Shown: positions 42,293-51,762, numbered from the stretch's first letter. The stretch is 64,000 nucleotides of DNA from Candidatus Thorarchaeota archaeon (GCA_003345555.1 PRDJ01000010.1:42513-106512), one strand, 5' to 3'. Program-made: numbers and translations. The notes: generated by a model not told the origin, from the letters alone.

Positions 42293-42811
42293 CTATCTGA
42301 TTTTCCGATTCACATAGCTGGCAACGATTGCCGTAATGATAGCGGCAGAGTTAACGGCCAGCGGATATGTGTATAGTGAGTCCACAAATGCCAGTCCCGC
42401 CAACCACGAGGGCAGATTCGTAATGTCAGATATTCCGAATGGCACAAAGTAGAACATCAAGAAGATTGATGTCATCAGCGCGACACCGACAAAGACCGGC
42501 ATATCCGAGGTTGACCTAGCGAACTCGGAGAGTCTGTTGATCCAGTTCAACTCGGCACGCTGTCTCTTTCTCACTTTCCTTTTTGAGACAATATTTGCCC
42601 AGCGATACATGGCCTCGGCCATCAGAATGTATGAACCCGCAAGGACTGTCATGGCTCCGAGAGCGATGATGAATTGGAGTTCCGCACTGAGGACTTCAGC
42701 ATAGGCCTGAGCGTGCCATATGACTGGCAACTGAGCCAGTCCGGCTATCCCGAGGAGCATCAGTATCAGACCCGGCTTGTTGCCACGTCTCCACCAGATT
42801 GCAAGGCTCAT
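42293..42811 (-). CDS. Integral membrane protein of unknown function
   Basis: A 172-residue protein with five hydrophobic segments: two near the N-terminus (LILMLLGIAGLAQLPVIW; QFIIALGAMTVLAGSYILM), a basic cytoplasmic loop SKRKVRKRQR, then three more ending near the C-terminus. The positively charged loop suggests an inside orientation for residues 75-100. No transporter or enzyme motif is recognised. Confidence 0.6.
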   Translation of the reverse strand: MSLAIWWRRGNKPGLILMLLGIAGLAQLPVIWHAQAYAEVLSAELQFIIALGAMTVLAGSYILMAEAMYRWANIVSKRKVRKRQRAELNWINRLSEFARSTSDMPVFVGVALMTSIFLMFYFVPFGISDITNLPSWLAGLAFVDSLYTYPLAVNSAAIITAIVASYVNRKIR

Positions 42812-42903
42812 ATTGTTCTACCAGGTGCTTGAGTAGTTGGGTTCCGCAGCCCGATGTCCACTTTAAGCTTTTGGAGGAATAGGGAAGCATCAATGGTCTT
42901 AGG

Positions 42904-43494
42904 CTACTTCTTGATCCCTTCCAAATGGAACCAATATCCGTTGTCATCCTTCTTCGCGATATGGAAACCAGTCTGTTCCACAATGTCGCTGATTCTGTCC
43001 ATCGTCTGACCCTGATTTCCCTTGACTCCGTAGCCCGTTTGATAGACACTTCCGTCTGGCAGAGTATAGCGCATCCTCAGTACGAATCTTGCTTCACGAC
43101 AGATTATCTTGCTCGACATTATTGAGAGAGATCCCTTCTTCCTCAATACCCGAAGGACTTCACGGACAACTGCCCGTTTCATTTTCCAGTCTGCCATGTA
43201 ATCAAGTGAGAACCAAATCGCGGCAGTCTGGAAGACCGCGTTGCGAAAGGGTAGAGACTCTCCGTCAGAAGCAATCCACTGTGGGGCGGATTCATAGATT
43301 TGAGCCTCTCTGATTTCGCTCAGGTTGATGTCAATCGCACAGACTCTTGAGCCCTCTATTCTGGACACGATTCCCTCTCCTCCTCCACCGACGTCTAAGA
43401 CGAGCCCGGTGCTTCGCAGTCTCTCGAAAGCGATTTCCTGAAATGGCGTCTGGAAAGTTGAGTACTCGGCTCTCGGTGCGAAGGTCATAAGCAA
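42904..43494 (-). CDS. Class I SAM-dependent methyltransferase
   Basis: A 196-residue Rossmann-fold methyltransferase. Motif I is VLDVGGGGEGIVSR, the acidic end of strand 2 is VCAIDI, and motif II/III region DGESLPFRNAVFQTAAIWFS is as in UbiE/small-molecule methyltransferases. Substrate unknown. A minus-strand TATA box (GTTTTTAACTGG, 43510-43522) predicts a nearly leaderless message. Confidence 0.8.
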   Translation of the reverse strand: MLMTFAPRAEYSTFQTPFQEIAFERLRSTGLVLDVGGGGEGIVSRIEGSRVCAIDINLSEIREAQIYESAPQWIASDGESLPFRNAVFQTAAIWFSLDYMADWKMKRAVVREVLRVLRKKGSLSIMSSKIICREARFVLRMRYTLPDGSVYQTGYGVKGNQGQTMDRISDIVEQTGFHIAKKDDNGYWFHLEGIKK

Positions 43495-43736
43495 GAGTAG
43501 TAAGGCTGCCAGTTAAAAACGACTGGTTCGGTTTGCGGACTGTGCCTGAACAATGAGCAAAGAGTCCTGCTATTTCTTTGGTGGCGGACACACCTACTTC
43601 TTATACATCCACAAGACTGATACACATGGAGGGTATTATGATTTGACCGTGCTCATAAGCTCGTAGTAGGCAATCGTATGCTAGTTCCGTGTCTCATTCG
43701 ATTGTCATCTGGGATGTTCATATCTTCAAACGCAAG

Positions 43737-44213
43737 ATGGAGTTCTCCTGTGAAATGCATGAAACAGCACGTGACATTGAATCGGATCTCGAAAAGATAG
43801 CGCTAGAGTTGAAAGGAAGAACGCTGAGGGTCTATTGGTATCTACTGAAGAACCCTGAGGAAGCGAGTCTACGTGATATACAGAAGGGCGCGGGTCTTTC
43901 AAGCCCAAGCCTGGCAACCTACCACCTTGACAAGCTGAAAAACCTTGGCCTTGTAAGTACCGACCAACATGGATTATACTCCTTAGAGAGAAATGTAAAG
44001 GTTGGTGTGCTTAGGTTCTTCGTGGGCTCTGGGAGATTGTTAGTTCCTCGCTATGTATTCTATGCAGTGTTTTACATCACGCTAGTTCTGTGCTATTTGG
44101 TGTTTCTCCCCTTCACAACAGGGCCAATCTCCCTGCTCCTTCTCTCTGTTCTGTGTTTTGGGGCGATTACCAGCTGTATTGAGAGTTTCAGGGCGTGGAG
44201 AATGGAAATCTGA
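43737..44213 (+). CDS. Membrane-anchored winged-helix transcription regulator
   Basis: A protein of about 158 residues. The N-terminal half is a winged helix: LRVYWYLLKNPEEASLRDIQKGAGLSS followed by recognition helix ATYHLDKLKNLGLV and a wing. The C-terminal half has two membrane helices (FYAVFYITLVLCYLVFL; LLLLSVLCFGAITSCIESF). Such one-piece membrane-bound regulators are typical of archaea. It is followed 80 bases later by an exported/membrane protein it may control. The true start is uncertain; ATG 43737 or 43755 are preferred to the longer frame. Confidence 0.7.
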   Translation: MEFSCEMHETARDIESDLEKIALELKGRTLRVYWYLLKNPEEASLRDIQKGAGLSSPSLATYHLDKLKNLGLVSTDQHGLYSLERNVKVGVLRFFVGSGRLLVPRYVFYAVFYITLVLCYLVFLPFTTGPISLLLLSVLCFGAITSCIESFRAWRMEI

Positions 44214-44294
44214 TTGGTTGAAAAAGTTAGAACGGCTCCACGGAAAGTTAGACGTATCTAGCAATGACACAATACATACACCGGGGTTGTGTTG

Positions 44295-45404
44295 ATGAGT
44301 ACTATGAATTACAGACCCGCACTATATGCCATCGCATCTGTTGCGGCTGCGATTATTCTATTCATTACTGCCCTTGTGACTGGTAGCTCAGGTTCATCTG
44401 TGAGAGTCTTGCCTGGGGTTTCTCTCATTGACTCACCTTTTGCAGAACTTGGCACAGATCCCCTCATAGCAATGGGGTCTTTGTTGTATCCCGCCAATTA
44501 CGAGATTGTAAACGAAAGGCCTTACATAATAAGAGTAGACTACCACGATGCCGATTCTGTAACTGAGCCAGAAGCCGAAGGTGCCGCCCAGCAGTTCATC
44601 AATGAAGTATTCACGAATGAATCCATTCAACAGCTTGAAGTTGACAGAAGATTGACACAATTGCGGGGCGCCCTTCCGAAATGGACAATCAATTTCAGGA
44701 ACAATACGTATTCGGTGCCAATACACATAGAAGCTAGTGTGACGGTGAATGCGCTTTCTGGAGAGATCATTGGGTACGCTGGTAGACCAATATTGTGCCA
44801 AGGAGAAGCGGACAATCAGTCTACTGCTGAGGGCTATGCAATAGCAGCAATGAAGGAAATGGGCTATCTCATACCTTCCAACTCACGAGTATTCAGCATG
44901 AACTGGACCGACCCGACAGCACAGAACGGCGTCACCTATCGTTTCAGATTCCAGGAGGTCTGCAATGATGCTATGATCGACACAAGGATAGGGACACTGA
45001 GTGTTGAGATAGATGCCGCTAGCGGTGGACTCCAATTCCTGTCATTCGAATGGATTCAGATGGATGAGATACCAGTTGAGGATGTCCTCTCCGTAGATAG
45101 GGTAGGTGATGACGCACTTCTTACGCTCGTTAGAGTATCTGAAGCCGATTTCGACGAAATTAGGCCGCAAGAGTTTCGTCTCTGCTGGGTGAGGCAGGAA
45201 GGAGATTCTGGAAGGACCCTTTTACTGGATGCATTTACTGGTGACTTAGTAGATGCACGAGAGAGCTTTGGTGTCACACATTCTCAGGATTATGCGACAT
45301 GGATTCTCCTCACACCCGTTCTTGTCTCGACCGTCCCTGCAGCATTATTCTCCCTTGGGACAAAGGAGCTTCTTCGTCGGCGAATGAAAACGCACGATAG
45401 ATAA
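44295..45404 (+). CDS. Membrane-anchored extracytoplasmic protein, PepSY-like repeats
   Basis: A protein of 369 residues. An N-terminal membrane helix (ALYAIASVAAAIILFITALV) and a C-terminal one (WILLTPVLVSTVPAALFSL) flank an extracytoplasmic region. That region contains repeats ending in AxxGEIIGYAGR, AASGGLQFLSFEW and DAFTGDLVDARES, strand-turn patterns reminiscent of PepSY/YcdB-like domains. ATG 44295 agrees with a TATA-like ACAATACATAC about 25 bases upstream, so a leaderless mRNA is likely. Function unknown, probably paired with the regulator upstream. Confidence 0.6.
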   Translation: MSTMNYRPALYAIASVAAAIILFITALVTGSSGSSVRVLPGVSLIDSPFAELGTDPLIAMGSLLYPANYEIVNERPYIIRVDYHDADSVTEPEAEGAAQQFINEVFTNESIQQLEVDRRLTQLRGALPKWTINFRNNTYSVPIHIEASVTVNALSGEIIGYAGRPILCQGEADNQSTAEGYAIAAMKEMGYLIPSNSRVFSMNWTDPTAQNGVTYRFRFQEVCNDAMIDTRIGTLSVEIDAASGGLQFLSFEWIQMDEIPVEDVLSVDRVGDDALLTLVRVSEADFDEIRPQEFRLCWVRQEGDSGRTLLLDAFTGDLVDARESFGVTHSQDYATWILLTPVLVSTVPAALFSLGTKELLRRRMKTHDR

Positions 45405-45446
45405 TTGTCGTGGGTGACCTTTCGACTTGAATGACAGCCTGGGCGG

Positions 45447-46220
45447 GTGAAGGACGCCTTGAAGGGACTAATCGCTGAAGTCATCGCCGATTTTATGAAG
45501 ATGAACTGTAGGAAATCTAGATCCATCATCTTGGCGGGAAGCCGTGCCCTTGGAGAGGCTCAGAATGACAGTGATGTGGACCTTATAGTAGTGACATGCA
45601 ACATTGAGGACGCAAGGGACGTGAAGGAGAGTCTAACTAAACTGCAATCGGTTCTAGGCGATACTCCTATCGACTGCAAAGTCTGTACGGATAACGGATT
45701 TGTCGCTGCCAAGTCAGATTGTGAGCACTTATTCCTCTGGACCGTCATCAGTAATGGCAGTCTGCCCTGTGGGGAAGACATCAGAACTGACATCAAGCTG
45801 AATCCTCGATTGATTGCCGAACTTATGTGGCGACTGATTAAGAATCTAGATACGTCCTGCGATTTGCTCAGAGCAAGGAGCCATTTCACTGGCTGCTGCT
45901 GTTCAATCTACTACGCTCTGCTAACATCCTACTTCATTGAGCGATTTGTACTCCAGACCAACAAGAGCAATCAACGAAAACACGAGTTCATGCAAGCACG
46001 GTTGCAGAGCGTTCATGATGTTGTCAAGGAGAGATACAAGTGGGTTACGCATCACGTGCCCGATCTCGGGACTACGTCTCAAGTTAGGATACCGACAAGT
46101 GCTGATAGGAGATACTCCGCAACCGAGTATGTTGAGATTCTCAACACATGCGGGAGTGCCTGTGAATATCTCAAGAATGAGTATTCAAAGGTCACAAAGT
46201 GGGCAGAGCAGTTCATCTGA
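45447..46220 (+). CDS. Nucleotidyltransferase-domain protein with a HEPN-like C-terminal half
   Basis: A protein of 257 residues. Residues about 25-60 carry the polymerase-beta signature GSRALGEAQNDSDVDL with two catalytic aspartates and a third acidic strand later (DCKV). The C-terminal half is helical and Cys/Tyr-rich (HFTGCCCSIYYALLTSYFIERF), resembling HEPN-type helices that accompany MNT domains. Kanamycin-nucleotidyltransferase-like, tRNA-modifying and MNT/HEPN toxin-antitoxin roles are all open. The start is GTG 45447. Confidence 0.65.
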   Translation: MKDALKGLIAEVIADFMKMNCRKSRSIILAGSRALGEAQNDSDVDLIVVTCNIEDARDVKESLTKLQSVLGDTPIDCKVCTDNGFVAAKSDCEHLFLWTVISNGSLPCGEDIRTDIKLNPRLIAELMWRLIKNLDTSCDLLRARSHFTGCCCSIYYALLTSYFIERFVLQTNKSNQRKHEFMQARLQSVHDVVKERYKWVTHHVPDLGTTSQVRIPTSADRRYSATEYVEILNTCGSACEYLKNEYSKVTKWAEQFI

Positions 46221-46408
46221 TACTTACGTGACGGAAGTAATACCGGCATCCTAGACAAGCCCAGTGCTTGACAGTCGCTTGAAAATGATTCCCTCAAGCG
46301 GTGTTCCGAAAGTGGGATTCTCCGTTTTCGATGAACCGTGCATAATGGCAGGACTTGACGCAACTGCTTGAATAAGACTGGTTCGGTCCCGTCACTATGC
46401 CTGAATGC

Positions 46409-46513
46409 TGGTGGACCGGGCGGGATTTTTGGGCCCGAAGCTGGAAGTCAGTTCCGGAGAACCCGTGACCTCTTCCATGCCAAGGAAGCGATCTACCACT
46501 GATCTACCGGCCC
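46409..46513 (-). tRNA. tRNA-Ala(GGC) with an intron in the T-loop
   Basis: The acceptor GGGCCGG/CCGGTCC has encoded CCA. Anticodon stem CTTCC/GGAAG encloses TTGGCAT (anticodon GGC). The T-stem CGGG/CCCG is separated by 37 bases (46425-46461) instead of 7. Removing about 30 restores TTC plus AAAT. The gene lies 10 bases downstream of eL37 on the same strand, so it is probably co-transcribed with LSm and eL37. Confidence 0.88.
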
Positions 46514-46523
46514 ACGCTGAGTT

Positions 46524-46712
46524 CTATCCTCGCACCCGAACCCCATATACATTCTTGTGGGCCCAGCTGTAACTTCGAATCCTCGTTGATGCTCCAAAGC
46601 CACAAGCTGCGCATCTATGGTGCGTAATGTGATAGGCTCTTCTACCACATCGCCTACACCTTATGTGGTGAGGGTTGTTAGCTTTTCCTTTTGACGGAGT
46701 GCCTTTCGTCAT
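46524..46712 (-). CDS. rpl37e: Ribosomal protein eL37
   Basis: A 62-residue zinc-ribbon protein of the large subunit: [19 protein letters not shown], then CRRCG and CAACGFG cysteine pairs and the basic [11 protein letters not shown] end. It follows the LSm gene by five bases, the LSm-eL37 pair being one of the most conserved archaeal gene couples. Confidence 0.97.
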   Translation of the reverse strand: MTKGTPSKGKANNPHHIRCRRCGRRAYHITHHRCAACGFGASTRIRSYSWAHKNVYGVRVRG

Positions 46713-46717
46713 GGGAT

Positions 46718-47005
46718 CTACTCCCCTTCAGAGTTCGACTGTGGAGCACCCGGGGGCGGCGATATGATGACCACATTGTCACCTCTTACAATGACAGTTT
46801 CGATTCGTTCAACCAACTCAGTGTTGGTTTCCGGGTCCACACCCATCTCATCTGCGTCTTCGAGGATGAGGTTCAAGTGCTGGTCGAATCCTCGCAATCG
46901 ACCCTTTATCTTCTTTCGCGCCTTGAGCTCGACTAGCACCTGGCCACCAATCGATCTCTGCAGAAGCTCCGTGGGTCTACTTGCATTCACTAGAATCACC
47001 GACAC
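46718..47005 (-). CDS. Sm-like RNA-binding protein (LSm)
   Basis: A 95-residue protein with Sm1 ([31 protein letters not shown]) and Sm2 ([15 protein letters not shown]) motifs. The uridine-binding DQHLN and RGDN residues are intact. It forms a heptameric ring on U-rich RNA. A short acidic tail follows the Sm fold. Confidence 0.95.
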   Translation of the reverse strand: MSVILVNASRPTELLQRSIGGQVLVELKARKKIKGRLRGFDQHLNLILEDADEMGVDPETNTELVERIETVIVRGDNVVIISPPPGAPQSNSEGE

Positions 47006-47165
47006 AGAATAGGAGTCGCTGAAGCCTAGGCTAGCGACTTTCGAGCCATTCTCCAGGTTTCACTTAAAAACATGACGATGGAAGCTTGAGACAACAGGGT
47101 CTAACCTACTGATATCTAATTGTTCGGCGTCACAGAATTCAAAAGGCGCATCTCAAGACACATAC

Positions 47166-47681
47166 ATGATGCCGAAGATTGAACGTTTCAAGACGCGACA
47201 CCTTTTGAGAAAGAGGGAGCAGAAGGAGGAGCTCGAACGAATCGAGAAGCACTTGAGAGCGAAGATTACAGGTCTAAGCCCTGATATACAATTCGAGGAG
47301 GGCATTACAGACGATGGCTCTAGAGTGCTTTTACTGAATGGCACAATCGTTTTCTTTGAGTCAGAAGGGAAGTTGTTTCCTACTCTCCGCGCCCTACTTG
47401 ACGGCATAATCAGCATACCGAGGGTCGTAGTAGACATGGGTGCGGTGAAATACGTAACCAACGGGGCAGATATTATGCGGCCCGGAATAAGAAGTGTCGA
47501 TGATGGCATAGCCCAAGGCTCAGTCGTCGTTGTGGTTGACGAGCGTCATGGAAAGCCTCTGGCAGTGGGCGTCTCAACCATGAACACCGAGGGATTGCGT
47601 GCAGCATCAAGCGGCAAGGTCGTAATCTCGAAGCATCACGTAGGCGACGACCTGTGGGAGTTCGGAAAGAGTGTGGAATAG
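47166..47681 (+). CDS. PUA-domain RNA-binding protein (MCT-1/Tma20-like)
   Basis: A 171-residue protein: an N-terminal alpha/beta domain and a C-terminal PUA domain (PRVVVDMGAVKYVTNGADIMRPGI, then GSVVVVVDERHGKPLAVG). This layout matches archaeal relatives of MCT-1, which in eukaryotes acts with DENR on the small subunit during tRNA recycling and re-initiation. The start is ATG 47166. Confidence 0.87.
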   Translation: MMPKIERFKTRHLLRKREQKEELERIEKHLRAKITGLSPDIQFEEGITDDGSRVLLLNGTIVFFESEGKLFPTLRALLDGIISIPRVVVDMGAVKYVTNGADIMRPGIRSVDDGIAQGSVVVVVDERHGKPLAVGVSTMNTEGLRAASSGKVVISKHHVGDDLWEFGKSVE

Positions 47682-47750
47682 ACCGACCTGATAATACTCG
47701 GGCTTTTCTTTTAACCGCTATATTCGGTTAGTGACGTTGAGGTGAACTGA

Positions 47751-48152
47751 GTGCGGATTTTCTTCAGACGGAAAGAATACCCTGAAGGCTCACCTGATGG
47801 CTGTTCTCCCGAGAGACATCATTCTCACCTGGGCATTTTCTCACCTGTCTCCAGTCCGTCTGAGTCAGAAGTTCTTCAAGACTTCAAGAAGCTTTGCGAG
47901 CTAGACGCCATATACATCAGATCAAAACGACTGGAGTCCTTGGATGACGTCCCTTTCGTCGTAAATGAGATTCGCGAAGGAACAATTGTCCTGCTTGACA
48001 TTTCGAGACTGAATGATGGCAAGGAACAAGGCCACTTGGAACTCAAGCGCATAATTGAACGAATCCGAGGGGAAACACGGGGTTTTGGCGCTGAGATAGC
48101 TCTCGTCAATGACAACTGCGTGATTGTGACTCCTTCATTTGTAAGATTCTGA
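47751..48152 (+). CDS. sepF: SepF-like cell division protein
   Basis: A 133-residue protein. The SepF core is in residues about 50-130: a first strand AIYIRSKRLE, then VVNEIREGTIVLLDISRLND, a helix ELKRIIERIRGET and the final NCVIVTPSFVRF. Archaeal SepF bridges FtsZ to the membrane. The N-terminus MRIFFRRKE could be the amphipathic anchor, though it is short. Start GTG 47751 with GAGGTGAA upstream. The ftsZ gene lies 21 kb away in this window. Confidence 0.85.
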   Translation: MRIFFRRKEYPEGSPDGCSPERHHSHLGIFSPVSSPSESEVLQDFKKLCELDAIYIRSKRLESLDDVPFVVNEIREGTIVLLDISRLNDGKEQGHLELKRIIERIRGETRGFGAEIALVNDNCVIVTPSFVRF

Positions 48153-48255
48153 GAAAGCACATCGGGCCATTAATTGGGTACCTAGTTTGGGTCCAGATGG
48201 CTTTGAATGGCATCAATATCCATGCCGCTAGCCGCTGCCTTTTGCTCACCCAATC

Positions 48256-50175
48256 TTATCTCAGCTTCGCACTCTCAGTGACGGTGAGGGCTTTCGTTTC
48301 GATGTTCAACGCCTTGTGGATGGTAGAAGCGAGATTCATGCACTTTGTGGCCTCACCATGACATGTCAGTATCATTTCAGGTACTGGACTCACTCTCTTG
48401 ACGAAACTCAGAATCTGTTTTCTGTCTGAGTGACCAGAGAAGCCTTCCACGGTCTCGACGGTCAAGTTCACCGGGACCACAGTCACGTTGCCTTCGCGAT
48501 TGCGCATCTGTATTTCTTTCCATCCCTTCTGAACTCTGCGTCCAAGTGTTCCTTCGCCCTGGTAGCTAACAAAGACAACTGCATTATTGACATCTGGGGC
48601 TAGGAGTCTGAAATAGTCAACACTGGGACCGCCTGCAAGCATACCTGACGTGGCCATGATTATGCAGGGCTCACCTGCAACGATTTGTTCGCGTTGATCA
48701 GGATTATCGACTTGAGTGAATATCTCATTCAAGAACGGGTTCACGCCTTGATGGAATATCTTCTCCCGTATTTTCTTGCTAAGCGCCTCAGGATGGGTGG
48801 TGTGTATCGCAGTAGCCTGAGCTATCATCCCCTCAATATAGACCGGAACCTTCGGGATACGGCCTGTGGTGACAAGATCCTCTAGCACGAGCATGATTTC
48901 CTGTGCACGCCCAACTGCAAGCACGGGTATGAGCACCTTTCCTCTTCTTTCAATCGTCCTCTTTATCACGGACGCAAACTTCCTTTCGACTTCTTGCCTC
49001 GGCGCCATCTTGTCGGTGGGGTGACCGTACGTGCTTTCTATAATAAGAGTCTCCAATCTCGGGAAGGTGAATGTTGCTGGTTCCAAGAGTCTTGTTCTTC
49101 CGAACTTGAAGTCGCCAGTATATGCGAGATTGTACTGGCCGTCCCCTACATGAAGGTGAACGATTGCAGACCCAAGAATATGACCTGCATTGTGCAATGT
49201 GAGTCTGACATCAGGAGCAATGTCAGTGACCTCACCATAGTTCAGAGGTATGGTATGGATTATGCCCTCCTTGACATCCCGGTCTCTGTAGGGTCTCAAT
49301 TTTCCTTCTCGTTCAGCGACCTCCAAGTAGTCTAGCTGAAGCAGAGTTGACAAGTTCAATGTTGGTGCTGTCATGTAGACAGGACCGCGGTATCCGTACT
49401 TGAAGAGGAACGGAACCATTCCACAGTGATCTAGGTGTGCATGGCTGACTATGACCGCATCCAGCTTGTCTATATTCAGCTCTGGCATATCGAGTCGTGG
49501 AAAGGCCCTGTCGGGTGCTCCCACGTTGACGCCGCATTCTAGAAGAATGTTGGTTTCGCTTGTCTGCAGCAGCATGCACTGCCTACCGACTTCGCGGAAA
49601 CCGCCAAGGGCTGTCAATCTTATCCAGCCATTATCAATGAGAATCGGGCGATGAATTCTCCTGCCTATTTCTCGAAACACTTTGTTGCGGGTCGCAGATT
49701 CAGTCTGTACTATGTAACGTATCTGCTTGATTAGTTTGCTCTCCATCGGTGGTGTTCGCATCACGTTGGGCCGCCAGAATGTCTGTCGCGTGATTTCCCT
49801 GAGGGTAATCCCGTTCCTTCCTATAACGAGGCCGGGTTTCTGAGCTTCGATGACCACTTCGCCGCGTGAATCGTCGAAGTCGATCGACGTAATCTCTGCT
49901 TCTGTGGGCACGAGTTCACGAACTGCTTTCTCAGCGTCCTCATGTGGTAAACGGACCTCAGGTGCTGACCGTACCACGATACGCTTCCTCATCTTGCGTG
50001 CCAGCGCCTTGATCCTGTCGCCGTCATCAAGTAATATCTTGGGAGCTTTCGAATAGATCGCTATCTCAGGTCCCTCATACTCAACTGAGCTTATGGCCGC
50101 TGAGCGAGGCAGAGATTTCATGACTGCCTCTCTAACATCGGTGACTTCCTTCTCTTCTCCGTTCTCAGAATTCAT
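48256..50175 (-). CDS. aCPSF1-type beta-CASP ribonuclease with KH domains
   Basis: A protein of 639 residues. Two N-terminal KH domains (GRNG loop at 119-122) precede the metallo-beta-lactamase core with HAHLDH at 245-250 and later GDFKFG and STYG motifs. The beta-CASP cap follows, ending LTCHGE. Archaeal aCPSF1 cleaves RNA 3' ends at U-rich sites and drives transcription termination together with polymerase. It is present in nearly all archaea and full length here. Confidence 0.95.
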   Translation of the reverse strand: MNSENGEEKEVTDVREAVMKSLPRSAAISSVEYEGPEIAIYSKAPKILLDDGDRIKALARKMRKRIVVRSAPEVRLPHEDAEKAVRELVPTEAEITSIDFDDSRGEVVIEAQKPGLVIGRNGITLREITRQTFWRPNVMRTPPMESKLIKQIRYIVQTESATRNKVFREIGRRIHRPILIDNGWIRLTALGGFREVGRQCMLLQTSETNILLECGVNVGAPDRAFPRLDMPELNIDKLDAVIVSHAHLDHCGMVPFLFKYGYRGPVYMTAPTLNLSTLLQLDYLEVAEREGKLRPYRDRDVKEGIIHTIPLNYGEVTDIAPDVRLTLHNAGHILGSAIVHLHVGDGQYNLAYTGDFKFGRTRLLEPATFTFPRLETLIIESTYGHPTDKMAPRQEVERKFASVIKRTIERRGKVLIPVLAVGRAQEIMLVLEDLVTTGRIPKVPVYIEGMIAQATAIHTTHPEALSKKIREKIFHQGVNPFLNEIFTQVDNPDQREQIVAGEPCIIMATSGMLAGGPSVDYFRLLAPDVNNAVVFVSYQGEGTLGRRVQKGWKEIQMRNREGNVTVVPVNLTVETVEGFSGHSDRKQILSFVKRVSPVPEMILTCHGEATKCMNLASTIHKALNIETKALTVTESAKLR

Positions 50176-50299
50176 CCAGAGTCACTTCTCTGTTGTAGGT
50201 CTGTCGCGTGACGAATCTGGCCTATCGTTTGTCAACAGTCCTCAGCGGGCTGGTCTCAAATGCGGTTCACGAAGTGAACCACGAGTAGGGTAAAACCGA

Positions 50300-50938
50300 T
50301 CAAGGTTTCTTCCAGATCTTCAGTATCTCATCCTTGGGCACTTCTTGGTAGCCGTCTTTGTCAATCACACTCACCAAGATTGAGTTCCCTGTGGCTGCAT
50401 CTCTCTCAATTGCAGTTGCAATAGTTCGCACGGCAAGCTCGATGGCCTTCTTCTTGGGAAGACCATCTTCGTATTCAGCCTCGAGCACACCAAGTGCGAC
50501 CGGGGAACCGGATCCAGTTGCAGTGTACTTGTCTGGCAGGACGGACCCAACAAAGTCGGTGTAGAAGACCTGCGGTCCTTCGTCGTCATAGCCTCCTACA
50601 AGGCATTGCAGCAGATAGCTACCTCGCGCCTGGAACATGATATTGCTTAGAAGGCGTGTCAAGGCCTTGACCCGCATCGGTCTGCCTCTCTGAATCTCGA
50701 ATAGCTTTGATTCAGCTCTCAGGAGATCCATCATCGATTGAGCATCTGCTACGGAGCCTGCAATGGTCGCGCCGATGCGATTAGTAATCTTGTAGATCTT
50801 CTGAGCAGTCTTGTTTGCTATCAGAAAGCCCATCGTAGCTCTCTGATCGCTGGCCAAGACCACGCAATCCTTAGCGATTAGGCCGATTGTCGTTGTTCCA
50901 GTTTTCAATTCCTCTGGTAACTGTGTCTGATGTTCCAT
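50300..50938 (-). CDS. psmB: Proteasome subunit beta
   Basis: A protein of 212 residues. A 14-residue propeptide ends KTG, after which the catalytic Thr15 (TTTIGLIAKD) becomes the N-terminus. SDQRATMG with conserved Asp, the lysine in the following segment, and GSGSPVALGVLE complete the Ntn-hydrolase site. It forms the inner rings of the 20S core. A minus-strand TATA box CTTTTTAATGG near 51007-51017 precedes it. Confidence 0.95.
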   Translation of the reverse strand: MEHQTQLPEELKTGTTTIGLIAKDCVVLASDQRATMGFLIANKTAQKIYKITNRIGATIAGSVADAQSMMDLLRAESKLFEIQRGRPMRVKALTRLLSNIMFQARGSYLLQCLVGGYDDEGPQVFYTDFVGSVLPDKYTATGSGSPVALGVLEAEYEDGLPKKKAIELAVRTIATAIERDAATGNSILVSVIDKDGYQEVPKDEILKIWKKP

Positions 50939-51204
50939 CGTGGAATAACTCCCTGTAGGCGAGATTGAGCCTTGTAGAACTAGCGACAGGTGCCCGGTCT
51001 TTACTTACCATTAAAAAGTTTGCCTTATGGTGGAGCTTCTTGTACTGTTGCACCCTTTAGGCAGAGAGCCAACAGAGGTCTCTCCTGGAAGGCACATCAA
51101 GAAGGTATTTCAAGAACTCCGAAGCCTGATGCGAATCCTCTCTTGGCAGGCAGGGAGATATGCTTTGTGTGAGATCTGGCATATCAGTCGAGATTGGTGA
51201 TAGA

Positions 51205-51729
51205 ATGATGAAAGCTACATATGCAGTGGTCATTCTCAGGATTCTCTTGGCACCCGTCTTCTTCTGCGCATTCACGTGGGGCTTCACTGAGCTGGCAATC
51301 TTCCTCTATATCGCAGCATTTGCGTCGGATATTGTGGACGGACGCCTGGCAGAGAGGCAAGGAATAATCCTGCGGTCGACTCTCGAAGCCTATCTTGACC
51401 CATTTGCAGATTTCGTGTTAATCTTCATATCTTTCTATGCATTCACTCTTAGAGAAATCTACCCAGCTTGGATTCTGGTTGTATTCGTCTTCATGTTTCT
51501 GTTCTTCGTCATCTCGTCGAATAATAGAGAGCCCCTTTACGACCCTATGGGAAAATACTATGGGGTGTTTCTCATGACAGCAATTGGCATCACTCTCATC
51601 TTTCCATTTGACCCTGTCACAAATGTCGTTCTACTTCTTATCATTGCATATACACTTGGATTGGTATTCTTTCGAGCAGTCTTCCTATGGAAGCGTCGTA
51701 TGAAGGCACAAGACCCATTAAGGAAATGA
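51205..51729 (+). CDS. CDP-alcohol phosphatidyltransferase-family protein, divergent motif
   Basis: A 174-residue membrane protein with six hydrophobic helices. The signature region reads SDIVDGRLAERQG followed by STLEAYLDPFADF. Compared with the consensus D-x2-DG-x2-AR-x8-G-x3-D-x3-D all aspartates are kept, but the AR arginine is shifted and the central glycine replaced. It is probably an ether phospholipid head-group synthase or a relative. The start ATG 51205 has GGTGAT just upstream. Confidence 0.75.
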   Translation: MMKATYAVVILRILLAPVFFCAFTWGFTELAIFLYIAAFASDIVDGRLAERQGIILRSTLEAYLDPFADFVLIFISFYAFTLREIYPAWILVVFVFMFLFFVISSNNREPLYDPMGKYYGVFLMTAIGITLIFPFDPVTNVVLLLIIAYTLGLVFFRAVFLWKRRMKAQDPLRK

Positions 51730-51762
51730 AGATGAAACAAGTAGCATTGCGAGGTAGACGTT

